From positions 1 to 64,000 of the forward strand of contig JAGTXO010000028.1 of the NCBI GenBank assembly GCA_019448385.1: a stretch of 64,000 nt of DNA. Direction: 5' to 3'. The translations under genes were made by a program, and so were the position numbers. Below are positions 10,801 through 22,200 of the stretch, piece after piece; position 1 is the stretch's first letter; the number at the start of each line of letters is the position of its first letter. This stretch comes from Diacronema lutheri (Eukaryota; Haptophyta; Pavlovophyceae; Pavlovales; Pavlovaceae). The notes beneath the pieces were generated by a model. It did not search any database and had not been told where the DNA came from. It was given only the letters and a program-made list of their open reading frames with translations.

Positions 10801-13133
10801 GCATGGCGGCCGCATGCGTCGCTGCCTGCGCCCGCCCCACCGCCGCGCAGGCGGCCGCGTCGCGCGCGCTCGGCGCGCTCTTCGTGCTCGTCGACGCGGC
10901 CGACGCGGCGGGCGACAGCGACGCCGCGCTCGGCGCGCTCGCGGCCGCGGTCGACGCGACGGAGCTGCGCCCGCCGCCGGCCTTTTGGCGCGCGGGCCGC
11001 GCCGCGGCGTACGCACCGCGTCCGCCGCCCCTCGACTCGGCGCGGCCGCGCTACAACCGGCGCGCGCGCGCACCTAGCCCTCCCGTCGCGGCCGCGCGGC
11101 GCAATCTCGCGCGCGCGGTGCGCGAGCTCACGCGCGCCGCGCGCGCTGAGCGCGAGCGCGCGCCGGCGCCGCGCGGCGCGCGCGGCGGCGTGCTCCACGC
11201 GCTGCGCGCGTCGCTCCCCGTGCACGCGCGTGCCGCGCTCGGCACGGACGCGGAGCTGCGCGCGGACATCGCCGCGTTCGCGCGCGCGCGCCGCGAGCTG
11301 CACAGCCTCACCGACGCCGAGGTGGCGGCGCTCGCGCGCCCGGACGGGCCGCCGCTGCCCGTGCGGCTCGCGTGCACGGCGGTCGCGCGCGCGCGCGGCG
11401 TGACCGTGCTGCTCGACATCGTGCCGCGCGGCGGCGGCGCGCCCGAGCGGCTCGTGTGCCGCGCCCGTCGCCGCGGCGCCGCCACGCGCACGCCACGGCC
11501 GACAGCCGCCGTTATCGCGCGCGCGCCTTGCATAGCGGCGCGCGTTGGCCACACTGAGCCGGCGCGCGCGTGCGCGGGCGGATCGATCGGGGTCGCGCGC
11601 CTCCGTTCAGCGCGCCGCCGCTCTTGGCGTGGGGCGCGGCTCGACGTGCACACCCGCGAGCGGCTGGCCACACCGGTGCCAGGCCACGTCGTGGCCTGCG
11701 CCGCCGCCTCGGCCATCGGCGCGTGCGTCGCTCGCGCGCGGCTTGGGCTTGCACGGCTGGCGCGCGCGTGGCCCTGCGCCTCCGCTCCACTGGCCGCTGC
11801 TGCTGTCGCCTTCGCGCCTGCCGCCGACGGTGTTTTCTGCGCCCCGCTGGGCGCTCCTGCATCCGCCTTCGCGCCTGCCGCCGACGGTGTTTTCCCCGCC
11901 GCACTAGCCGCTGCTGCATCCGCCTTCGCGCCTGCCGCCGATTTTCCCGCCCCACTAGTTGCTCCTGCATTCGCCTCCGCGCCTGCCACCGACGGCGTTT
12001 TCCCCGCCCCACTAGCCGCTGCCGCTGCCGCGTCCGCGCCTGCCGCCGCGGGCGCGTCTTCCGCCCCACCAGCCATCGCCGCCGCGCCCGCCGCCAACGC
12101 GCGCACCGCCAACGTGCCCGTTGCCAACGAGGCTACCGCCACCGAACCAGCCGCCCTTGAGCTTCCCCTCCAACCCGCCAACTCGGCGCTGCTTGCGTGG
12201 GCGGGCGACGCGGCTGCGCGCCGGCTGGCCGCCGCCGCCGCGAGCGCCGGCCTCCCGCAGGCAGAGGTGGAGCGCATCGCCAGCGGCGACATGCTCGCCT
12301 CAACCGTCGACGCGTGCTGCGAGGTCGTGCTGCGCGTGCACGGGCAGGCCGGCGGCGGGCATGTCTGCCACGTGCCGCTCGCCGCGCAACCCGCGGTGTT
12401 TCAGGACGACGCCGAGCGCGCCGCGCTGCTGCACCGCCTGCGCAGCGAGGCGACAACGCAGGCTGTCATCGGCGTGTGGAGCCCGTCGGACGAGCGCGGC
12501 GGCGCGGGCGGTGACGACGGCGCGCAGCTCGCCTCCGGCCATTTCACCGCGTTGCGCCTTGTGCGCGTCGCGCGCGCGGGCGAGCATCGCTACGACGCGG
12601 TGCTCGTCGACACGCTCGCGTCGCCCTGCAGGCAGGCGCTCATGCTCGCCAAGGCGATAACTGCCACGCTGCACGCGGCGGGTCTCGACATTTCGCGCGT
12701 GCGCCGCGCGCTGCTGCTCAACGAGGCGGCGCAGCGTGGCGCGACGTGCGGCCTCGCGATAGTGGGCGCGCTCAACGACGCGCTCGCCGCGGCGGGCTGC
12801 TCGTCCGCGCCGCGCACGTTCAGCGTGGCGGACATGTACGCTGTCGGCGAGCGCCTCCGCGTCGCGCTGACCGGCGCGGCCAGCGATCGTGCGCCGGGCG
12901 GCGTCTGCGCGGTCACGAGCGCGGTGCGTGGCGGGGGCAGCCCCGATCGCGCCGAAACGCCGCCGCAGACGCGCGGCGCCAAGGCCGCCGCTGGCGTCAC
13001 CGCCGCCGCCACCGCCGCCGCCACGCCGCCGCCGCCCGCGCTGGGCGCCGCCGCCGCCGCCACCGCCGCCGCCGCCGCTGCTGCCGCCGCCGTGGCCGCG
13101 CCGCCACCGCCGCCACCGCCGCCGCCGGCCGGC

Positions 13134-13213
<80 letters not shown>

Positions 13214-16200
13214 GCGCACGTTCTTGAAGCTCGCGCCCAGGGCGCGCGCGGCCGCCTCGGCGCGTGAGGCGTTGCGCGCCGCGTGTGCGCGCGCGGACGC
13301 GGCGGCGTCGTCACACGCGTCGGCGCCGCACGCGCCCGCCGGTGCGCGCCGCCGGCGGCGCGCGGGCGCAGGCGAGCTGGCGCTCGCGGCTGCGCGCGCG
13401 CTCGCCTCGACGGAGCACGGCGATTTGACGGACGACGCGCTCGAGGCCGCCGTCGAGCAGGAGCTGGGCGACGAGCGCGGCCAACTGCTGCTGTGCACGC
13501 GGGGCGCAGCGGCGCAAAGGCCCGCGCTTTGCCGGCTCCTGAAGCACGCGTGCGCGTCGGCGCGCGCGGCGAAGCGCGCGCAATTCACGGTATTCGTCGT
13601 GCGCGCGGCCACGCGCGGCGAGCGGGGGGGCGCCGCCGCGAGGCGCGTGGACTCGGTGGTCGAGCTGTCGTGCGCGCTGCACGAGAAGGCGGGCGCGCTC
13701 GGCGGCCTCCAGAGCGTCTGTGTGCGTGGCTTTGCCCTCGAGCGCCGCCGGACACTCGACGCTGGCGCCGAGGCCGGCGCGTCCGCCATCGGCCAGGACG
13801 AGCAGGTCGAGGCAGAGGCGGGCGAGGCGTGCGTCGCCGGCGTGACGATGGCCAAGCAGCTGCGTCAGTTTGCCGAGCAAGCTGCCCGCGACGACGTGCT
13901 CTTCCACGTCGCCGTGTCCGAGGCCGACGCCCACGCCCGGCTGGCGCGCGTTGCGGGTGACGATGTCGGCGCGTACAGCGTCGTGCTCGCAGTCGCCGGG
14001 CTCGTCTGGCTGGCCAAGGCCGACGAGGTTGCGCCGGCGGCCGCCCAGTCCGCCGCCGTGCCGCCCGCCGCCCCGCCTGCTGCCGCCACGTCCGCCGACG
14101 CCGAGCGCGACGCCTCGCCTTACGACCGCCTGCGCGCGCTGACGCTCGCCGTGCGAGTCGCGCTCGCGCGCGGCGTGCTGCGCCACCTCCTCGCCGACGC
14201 GTCGCCGGGCGCGTCCGCGACCGCTGGCGGTAGTTGCGCGACGCCCGTCGAGGCGGCCGCGTCCGACGCCGCGCCGCCCGCCACGGGCGTCGTGACGAGT
14301 GGCGTTGCGGCGGGCGCTGTGGCGGCCGCACCGGCTGCTGCGGGCGGTGCGATGGCGGGTGCATCGCCCATCGCGCGGCCGGCGAAGCGCGCGCGGCGCA
14401 CGCTCACCGCCGCTCCAGCCGCCTCGGCCGTTGCGGCCGCTGGAGGCGCACGCGCGGGCGCACGCGGCGCGGCCGGCGCGCCTCGCGCGCGCGCCGCGCG
14501 CGCGCCGGCCGAGTACGTCTGGCTTGCCATCGCGCGCCGGATGCTGGCGGCGCGACACGCGGCGGCCGCGGGCGGCGACTTTGTCGCGTCGTGCGTCGCC
14601 GCGATGCAGGCCGAGTACGGCGACGGCTGTGCCGTCGTCGTCGGCGACGCGCCTGGTGACGCCTTGGTCGAGGCTGCGGCGGCGGCGCTGCTCGAGGGCA
14701 AGCACGCGGCGGTGAGCCTCGGCTGCGTCGACCGGCCGGCGGTGCTCGTCGTGCAGCGCGCCGTGGACGCGCCCACGTCGCGCGTGCACGGGTGGTGCGC
14801 GCACGCGGCGGGCGCCGCCGAGTTTGACGAGGGCGCCGCGCGCGACGTGTTCAACGCGATCGTCGAGCGCGCGTGGGCGCTGCGTCCGGACCCGGCCGAC
14901 GGCAGCCCGCCGCCCACGCGCACGTGGGAGGTCGAGCAAATCGCTGACGACGCGCCCGACCAGGCGGGCGTGGCCGCGCTGCGCGTGCTCTACGCGCTCG
15001 TCGCGGCGCACGGCCGCTACCGCTCGGCCGCCGCGCTCTTTGGCGCGCTCGCGCAGCTGCACGCGCCCGACGCCGCCGGCGCGCGCGCGGAGGTCGTCGC
15101 GGCGGCGTGCGCGGTGCCGCCCGGCGCGCGGCCGGGCGCCGCGCCGGCGGCCGCGCGGGACGACGCGAGGGAGCGCGCATGGGAGGGCGCTCAGATCGCC
15201 GCGCTCGCCGTCGGCGCGGACGCTGCGCGCAGGCGTGTCGCGCCCGTGCGCGCGCTCGTCGACGCGCTCGGCACGCCGCCGACCTCGGCGATCACGGGCG
15301 GGCCGGCGGTGCGGCTCGCGGGCGCGGGCGACGGCGGCCACGGTGCACGGTGGGTGGGCGGGCAGGCGGCGACGCCCGCCGAGCAGCTGCCGAGGGAGCT
15401 GCTGCGCGCCTACCACGAGGCGGTGCTGTGCGTCACGCCCGGCAGCCTCCAGCTCGGCCCGGCGGCGCTCGACGCGGTCACGCGGCCGCGCGAAAACGAC
15501 ACGCTGGAAGGCCTCCTCGCGCGCGTCAGCTGGCAGTGCGGCGCGAGGGCGAGCACGTGCGCCATGCTCGCCACGTTTTCCGAGCAGGCGGGCACCGGCT
15601 CGCGCGTCGCGCTCAAGGCCCTCCGCACGAGCTCCGACCTGGCCGGGCTGACGGCGGCTGCGGTCGGGCAGCAGGCGCCGCAGACGCCGCCGCCGCCGCT
15701 GCTCGTGATGCTCGGCCGCTGCCCCAGCCCGCTCGTCGGCGGTGGCCTCTTCCCGCCCGACCGCGCGACGGGCGAGCCGGCGGTGCACGCGGCGACGTCC
15801 GAGCTCGCCGTCGAGCTGCTGCGCGACGCGCGCGCGCTGGCCGGCACGGACGGGCGGCTCGTCGTGCTGTGCCTCGAGGCGTCCAACCCGCTCTGGTTCT
15901 GCCCCAAGGTGCGCGAGCTCGAGCTGCCGCGGACGCGGTCGGACGGCGTGCGCGCGTCCGGCTGCACCTGCCCTGCGACGTGCAGCGATGCGCGCGGCGC
16001 GGCGGGTGGCGCTGCCCGCGGCGCATCGACGCGGCCGGCGGCGCGCGCGATCAACAAGGCGGTGCTCGACCACTTCGTCGCGCTTTTCGGCCGCGAGGGC
16101 TTCGCGACCTTTGAGTTTGCGGGCGGCGGCGAGGCGAGCTGGCTGTGCGACAGCGCGGCCGGCACGACGACCGTCGCGGCGTGCGCGTCGCTGCCGCCGC

Positions 16201-19200
16201 GCATGGGCGATGGGCAGCTGGCCATCCGGCGGCACACGCTCGGCACGGGCGCCGACGCGCCGGCGCACGCCGTCGTCTCGCTCCGCGTCGCGCACGTGAG
16301 CCACGCCATCCGCCGCGCGGCGGACGACGGCGGCGCGCGCGCCGAGCGGATGGCGCGCGCCGCGCGCGCGTTTTGCGATGTGGCGGCCGCGCTGCGCGTC
16401 GACGCGATCCTGGCGGAGGTGCCCGAGGACCGCCCGACGGGCACGCCCTTCCTTGGCGGGCTGCTCAAATTTTGGGACAAAGACCACGGGAGCTCGACGG
16501 CGCCAGCCACGCTCGCGCTCGGAGACGTGCGCGAGGTGGCCAAGCGGACGGCCGACGCAGCGGCCGGCCGAGCGGACGAGGTCCCTGCGGCTGGCCGTCC
16601 GCAGGTCGCGGCGCGCGCGTGCGCTGGCGCGATTGGCGGCGGTGCGGGCGCGGCGGGCGCCTCGGACGCTGCGCCGCGTGCACTGGCGGGCGCGTCGGGT
16701 GCGCGCACGGACGGCGGCCCTGCCGACGCACCGCGCCAGCTGGAGAGCCGCTACGGCGAGGCGAGCAAGCTCGACCTACCCCAAGATTCCACTACGGGCC
16801 GCGTCCTCGACGCTCGCGAGGCCCAGGACCGCGCGCGCGTGCCTGCTGCGCCCGACGGCACAGCGCTGCGCCGCGTGCTCGACGCCGTCGGCGCGGGCGC
16901 GCCCGCGCAGCGCAGCCCGCGCTGGCACGACGAGCGATGGGAGGAGGTCACGGGCAGCAAGGTTGGCGACGTCGTGAACGACAACGCCGGCGTCGCGCAC
17001 GAGACGCTCACCGACGAGTACGTGCACCGGCGGCGGCGCGAGGTGCGGACCAAGGCGACGACCGCGGGCATCCTCGGCGAGGCCGTCGCGCTGCGCAAGC
17101 TGGCGGCCGCGTACGGCATCACCGTCGTGTGCAACCTGCCGATGGTGCGTGCGGACCCGCACGACAAGAGCGCGCCGTTCGCCTTCTCGCCGGACGGGCT
17201 CGCCATCCTCCCCGAAAACAACGAGCAGGTCCTCGTCGAGGTGAAGACGCTCACCAAGGCGGGCGCCACGGCGCACGAGGACGGGCCGCCGCAGCCGCAC
17301 CGCGATCAGCTGCAGCTCGGCATGCACGTCCTCGGCGTGAGCAAAGCGCTCTACGTGCAGTACCTCAGGCACGAGGACCGGATCGTCGTGCACGTCGTGA
17401 CGCGCGGCGCCGGCTGGCTTGCATTCGCGCAGCCGAGGGTGCAGGCCTTCTGGGCGCGCGTCGTCGAGCGGCGCGCGCGGCTCGAGCGCGCGCGCGCCGA
17501 CCACCCGGCTGCGAGCCGGCGGCACCGGCGGCAGCAGACGCCGGCCGGGCCGCCGCTCGTGCTCGCGCTGGACGGGCGCATCCCCGCCGCGCGCGCCGCC
17601 GCGCTGCACGCCGTCGCGCACGGCACCGCGAGCGCGGCGGCGGTGACGGCGGCGGCGGCGACGGGCGACGCGACGGCGTTGCAAGACGCGATCGCGGCGC
17701 TGCGCGCGCCCGTCGGCAATGCGGCGATCGACAGCGCAGCGCGTGCGGAGCGCGCGGCCGTCGAGCGGGCGATCGCGTACCTCGGGCAGCCGGCAGGCGA
17801 CGCCGCCGCCCGCGGCACGGACGAGGCGGCCGAGGAGGAGAGGACGGTCGACGCCGACATCTGCGCGTTGCTGCACCAGCTCGGCGCGAGCGTGGCGCAC
17901 GTGCACGTCGAGGACGCGGATTGCGTCACGCGTGAGCACTGGGGCGGGGCGGTGCTCGCTGCAGCGGGCGACCCGTCGAGCGCCCCCGCCATTTCGAGCG
18001 TCATCGTCGCGCACATCGTGCGCCTCGCCGGCTTTGGCGTCGAGCTCCCGCAGTCGATTCGCGTCGCCCCCAGCACGGCCGACTGGCACGAGGGCTGGCT
18101 CGACGTGCAGTGCGTGCTGCTGCGCACGCGCCGGCGCGGGCGGCGCGACGACGACTTTGTGGCCGTCGTCAGGCGCGGTGGGCGCTGGTTTGCGTGCGAG
18201 CCCGGCCGCGCGCGGCGGCTGCAGTGGCGGTCGGTCCTGCGCCGCGCGCGCGGCGGCGTCGACGGGACCGGCGAGGAGGCGTTCGCGGTCGTCTACGTGC
18301 GGCGCGGCGACGCGGCCGGCGACGCGGCTGGCGACGCGCAGGCCGAACGGGCGCGCGGCGGGCGCGCGCGCAGGCGCACGCGCGGCGGCACGCGCAAGCG
18401 CAAGCGCGGCGCCTCCGCCGGGCTCGAGGCGGCCGCGCCCGCCGGCGCGCCGGCGGGCGCTGCTCACCGCCCGCCCGCCAGGCGTGCCACGGTCGCCGCG
18501 CGCACCACGCGCTCTGTGACCGACGCGCGGCACTCGGCGCCTGCCGCCACGGTTGCACCTGTCTTCGACTGGCGCGCCGGCCGCCCGCCCCCTGCCGCCG
18601 CCGCCGCCGCCAAGCGCGGCCAGGCGCTCGAGCCGGGGCAGTTCGCGCGGCCGCGTGGGCGCGCGCCATGGGGCAAGGTCTGGGACAGAGTCTCGGGTGC
18701 GTGGGCGGACAAGCCGACTGGTGCTGCCGTCGCCGCCGCGCCGCCGCCGCTGCCGCCCGCCGCCGCGCCGCCGCCCGCCGCCGCGCCGCCGCCCACCGCC
18801 GCGCCGCCGCCCGCCGCCGCGCCGCCGCCCGCCGTCGCGCCGCCGCCCGCCGCCGCGCCGCCGCCGCCGCCGCCACCGGCGGCGCTCGGCCGCCGGCAGC
18901 ACGTCGGCGCGGGCGGCAGCGCGGCGGGCCGGCGGCTCGCGGCCATCGCACGGCGGCAGCGCGGCGTGCGCGCGCCGCCGCCCGCCGCGCGCTTCCTCGC
19001 CACGCTGCCGCCACCGCCACGCGACGGCCTCGCGCGCACGAGCAAGCAGGCGCGCGCGAGGCGCAACGCGGACGGACGGCCGGCGCACGCGCGCGCGGCC
19101 AACGCGCGCGCCTTCTACCGCGGCGTGGAGCTCGGCGTGCACGCGACGCGCGCCATCGTCGACGCGCGCCACGCCGACCTGCCGCAGGCCGTCTTCGTGG

Positions 19201-22200
19201 CGGAGGCGCGGGCGATCGTCGCGCGCTCCGCCGGCGGCGGCGCGCTGCTCGCGCCGGACGACGTGCGCGACCTGTGCGACGCGCAGACGGACGCCGATCG
19301 CGCTGCGATCTGGGCGTCGGTGGGCGCGCACGAGGCGACGCGCATCTTCGCGCTCGTCACGCGCAACGCGAGCTTGGCGGGCGCGGCGCTGCTCGTGCTG
19401 CACACGCCGGCGGGCGCGCCGGCGCGCGCGCTCGGGCTCGTGGCGACGCGCTCGCGCGCGCCGTCGACGGGCGCGCCGCGCGACGCGCACGGGGCGCTGG
19501 TGCAGCGGTTGGACGTGCTGATGGACGCGATCGCCGCGGCGCGAGGCGCGTCGCCGCTCGAGCTCGAGCTCGCGCTCGCGCCCGAGCCGCAGAGCGCGTG
19601 CAACGCGCGTGCGGCCGCGCTGCTCTGCCTGCAGGCCGTCGCGGACGCGAGCGGCCGTCCCGCCGCTGAGGACGCGCTGGCCGCGCTCGACGACGCGCGC
19701 GGCATCGACCGGCACTGCCACGCCGTCCGGCAGCAGATCGAGGCGAAGCTCGCGTGGCGGCGCGCCGACGGCGCCGTCGGCGTTGACGGCGCCGACGGCG
19801 CGCCCGCGCTCGCGCCTGCCGCCGCACCGCCGGCGTGCGCGCCGGCGCACGCTGCCGGCGAGGCGGCGGTCGACCAGGCGATCGTCACGCGGGTGCGCGA
19901 CGCGCTGCGCGCGTGGGCGACGACTGGCACCGCGCCCAGCGCGGCGGTGCTCGACGACGCCTGCGCCGCGTACACGGCCCGCGCACGCGCGCGCAAGGAC
20001 GCGCGCACGGCGCTGGGCCCGACGCGCGCGGCCGAGCTGCTCGCCGCGGCCGCGCGCGGCGGAGCCGACGGGGCGGATGCCGCGCGCGCGCTGCTCGGCG
20101 GCACGCCGCGCCTGCTCGTCGTGCTCCTCTGCGTGCCCGTCGCCGCGCCGTCCGGCGAGCCGCCGCGCCCGGTCGGGCTGCTCGTCGCCGACCGGCCGAC
20201 GGACGACTCGCGCCCGGCCGCGCTCGTGCGCTACGACTTTGCGCCGCTCGACGCGGACGTGGCCGTCGCGGTCGGCACGCATGCCGTCGCGCTGGCCAGT
20301 GCGATCTGGCCGCTGCTCGCGGCCGAGGGGGAGCCGCGGCCATCGCCCGTCGTGCGCTCGCAGCCGCGCGGCGGCGACGATGGCGCGCGTGCGCTCGCAA
20401 CGTTCGCGTGCCTCGACGCGCTGATGACCGCCAGCGTCGGCGCGCACGGCCTCGCGGGCGGCGCGGGCATGCTGCCCGCGCTGGTCGCGCGAGGCGCCGC
20501 GGCCGCCCAGCGCGAGCGGCAGCTGCGCGCGGCCGCCGAGAGGCTGGGCGGCACGGTCGCTGGGTGGCCGGACACGGGCGCGAGCGCGGCGGGCGCGAGC
20601 GTCGACGAGGAGGCGCGCACGTACGAGGTCGAGGCGGTCGTCGACGAGCGCCGCAAGGCGGGCAAGAAGGTGACGTTCCAGTTCCGGATCAGGTGGCGGG
20701 GCTACGACGAGAGCGCCGACACGTGGGAGCCTGAGGCCAACGTGAGCAGCGACCTCGTCGCCCAGTTCCGCAAGACGCGCGACGAGCAGAAGCGGCGCGC
20801 GGGCGTATCGGGCAGCGGCAGCGGCGGCGCGGGCGCGGCGTCGGCATTGGCGTCGGCGCCGCTTCGCGCGCACGGCGAGTCGGGCGCCGCGGGCAAGCGC
20901 GCCGCGGCGGGTGCCGCCGCGAGCGCGCGCGACGCCGCGGGCGCGCGCGCGCCGAGCGTTCCCCGCGCGCGCGGCGTCGAGCGCGCGCGCGTGGACGAGC
21001 CCGCTGCGCCGAGCGCGCGCGCCGCCGGCGGCGCGACGGCGCGCACGCGCGTCAGCGTGCTCCCGGGCTTCGTGGTCAAGCGCTCGACGCTCAACGCGGG
21101 GCCGCAGGCGGTGACGGCGCAGCCCGGTGCGCGGAAGGAGCTGCGGCGCATCGCGGCGGCCGTGCACAGGCTCACGACACAGGCGTACCGCGTCATCAAC
21201 AAGGTGGTGCGCGACGAGGCTGCGGTGGCGAGCGCGCAGGCCGTCGGCGCGGCGTCGGGCGGCCCGTCGACCAGCGTGCACACGTCGACCACGATGGACA
21301 AGGGAACCGTCCGTGCGATCTTCTCGGCCATCGGCTGGCACAAGGACGAGAGCACGTACGGTGCAGCGCCCCGAGGCAAGCCCGCCGAGCAAGCCGCCGC
21401 GCAGACCAAGGCGGCGACGGCGCGCGCCGTCGGCGAGATGGCCGAGGGCGTCCAGCCCGTCTGCGCGGTGGGCCTCACGGAGATCCTCGAGGCGGAGGCG
21501 ACGCAGGTGTCCACCGCGTGCCTGATGCATCCATCGCGCGTCGTGAACGGGCTGCTCCGCGACGTCGTCCGCGCGGCAGTCGAGCGCGACGAGGCGCTCG
21601 TCGCGCTGCCCGAGATGCAGCGAAACGCGCGCGTGCGCGAGCTGTGCGAGCGGCTGCTGCGCGGCGACGTGGAGGGCGCGCGCGTCGGCTGCCCCGCCGC
21701 GCTCGACCGCCACCTGCCCGACATGGTCCTCCACAAGATCGACTACAAGTGCACGCCCACGAAAAGGTGGAACTACGACCGGCACACGACGCGCTACTTC
21801 CTCGTGCAGATCCGCACCCTGCAGCACGTGGCCGAGGGGCAGGCGCTGCTCTGCCGGCTCGCGCACATCCACACGCAGCTGACCGGACGGCCGCCGCGGT
21901 ACAATGTGGCGCCGCTGCGCACGCACAATGTGCGCGCGAGGCGTGGCTGCCGCTGCCGCCGCCGAGCGCCCAAGCGCGCGCGCCGCCGCCGTGCGCGCCG
22001 CCCCGCGGCCAGGTTGGTCACGCGCCCGCGCGCTCGCGCGCCGCGCGCTGCGCGCAGGTGCCGCGCAACGTGCGCCTCGCCGCGAGCGCCATCTGGGTGA
22101 CGCTTTCGGATGACGAGCGCAAGGAGCTGCGCGCGCGGCTCAAGGCGCTGGACCTGCGCGACCACGATGGCGAGCCGATCAAGTGGACAGGCACAAACGG

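Noticed and set aside
16776-21926. A 1716-residue open frame antisense to the giant gene
   Set aside because: Arg/Ala/Gly-rich with no motif. It is the mirror of the YqaJ-to-Fanzor coding strand and arises from high GC at codon position 3.
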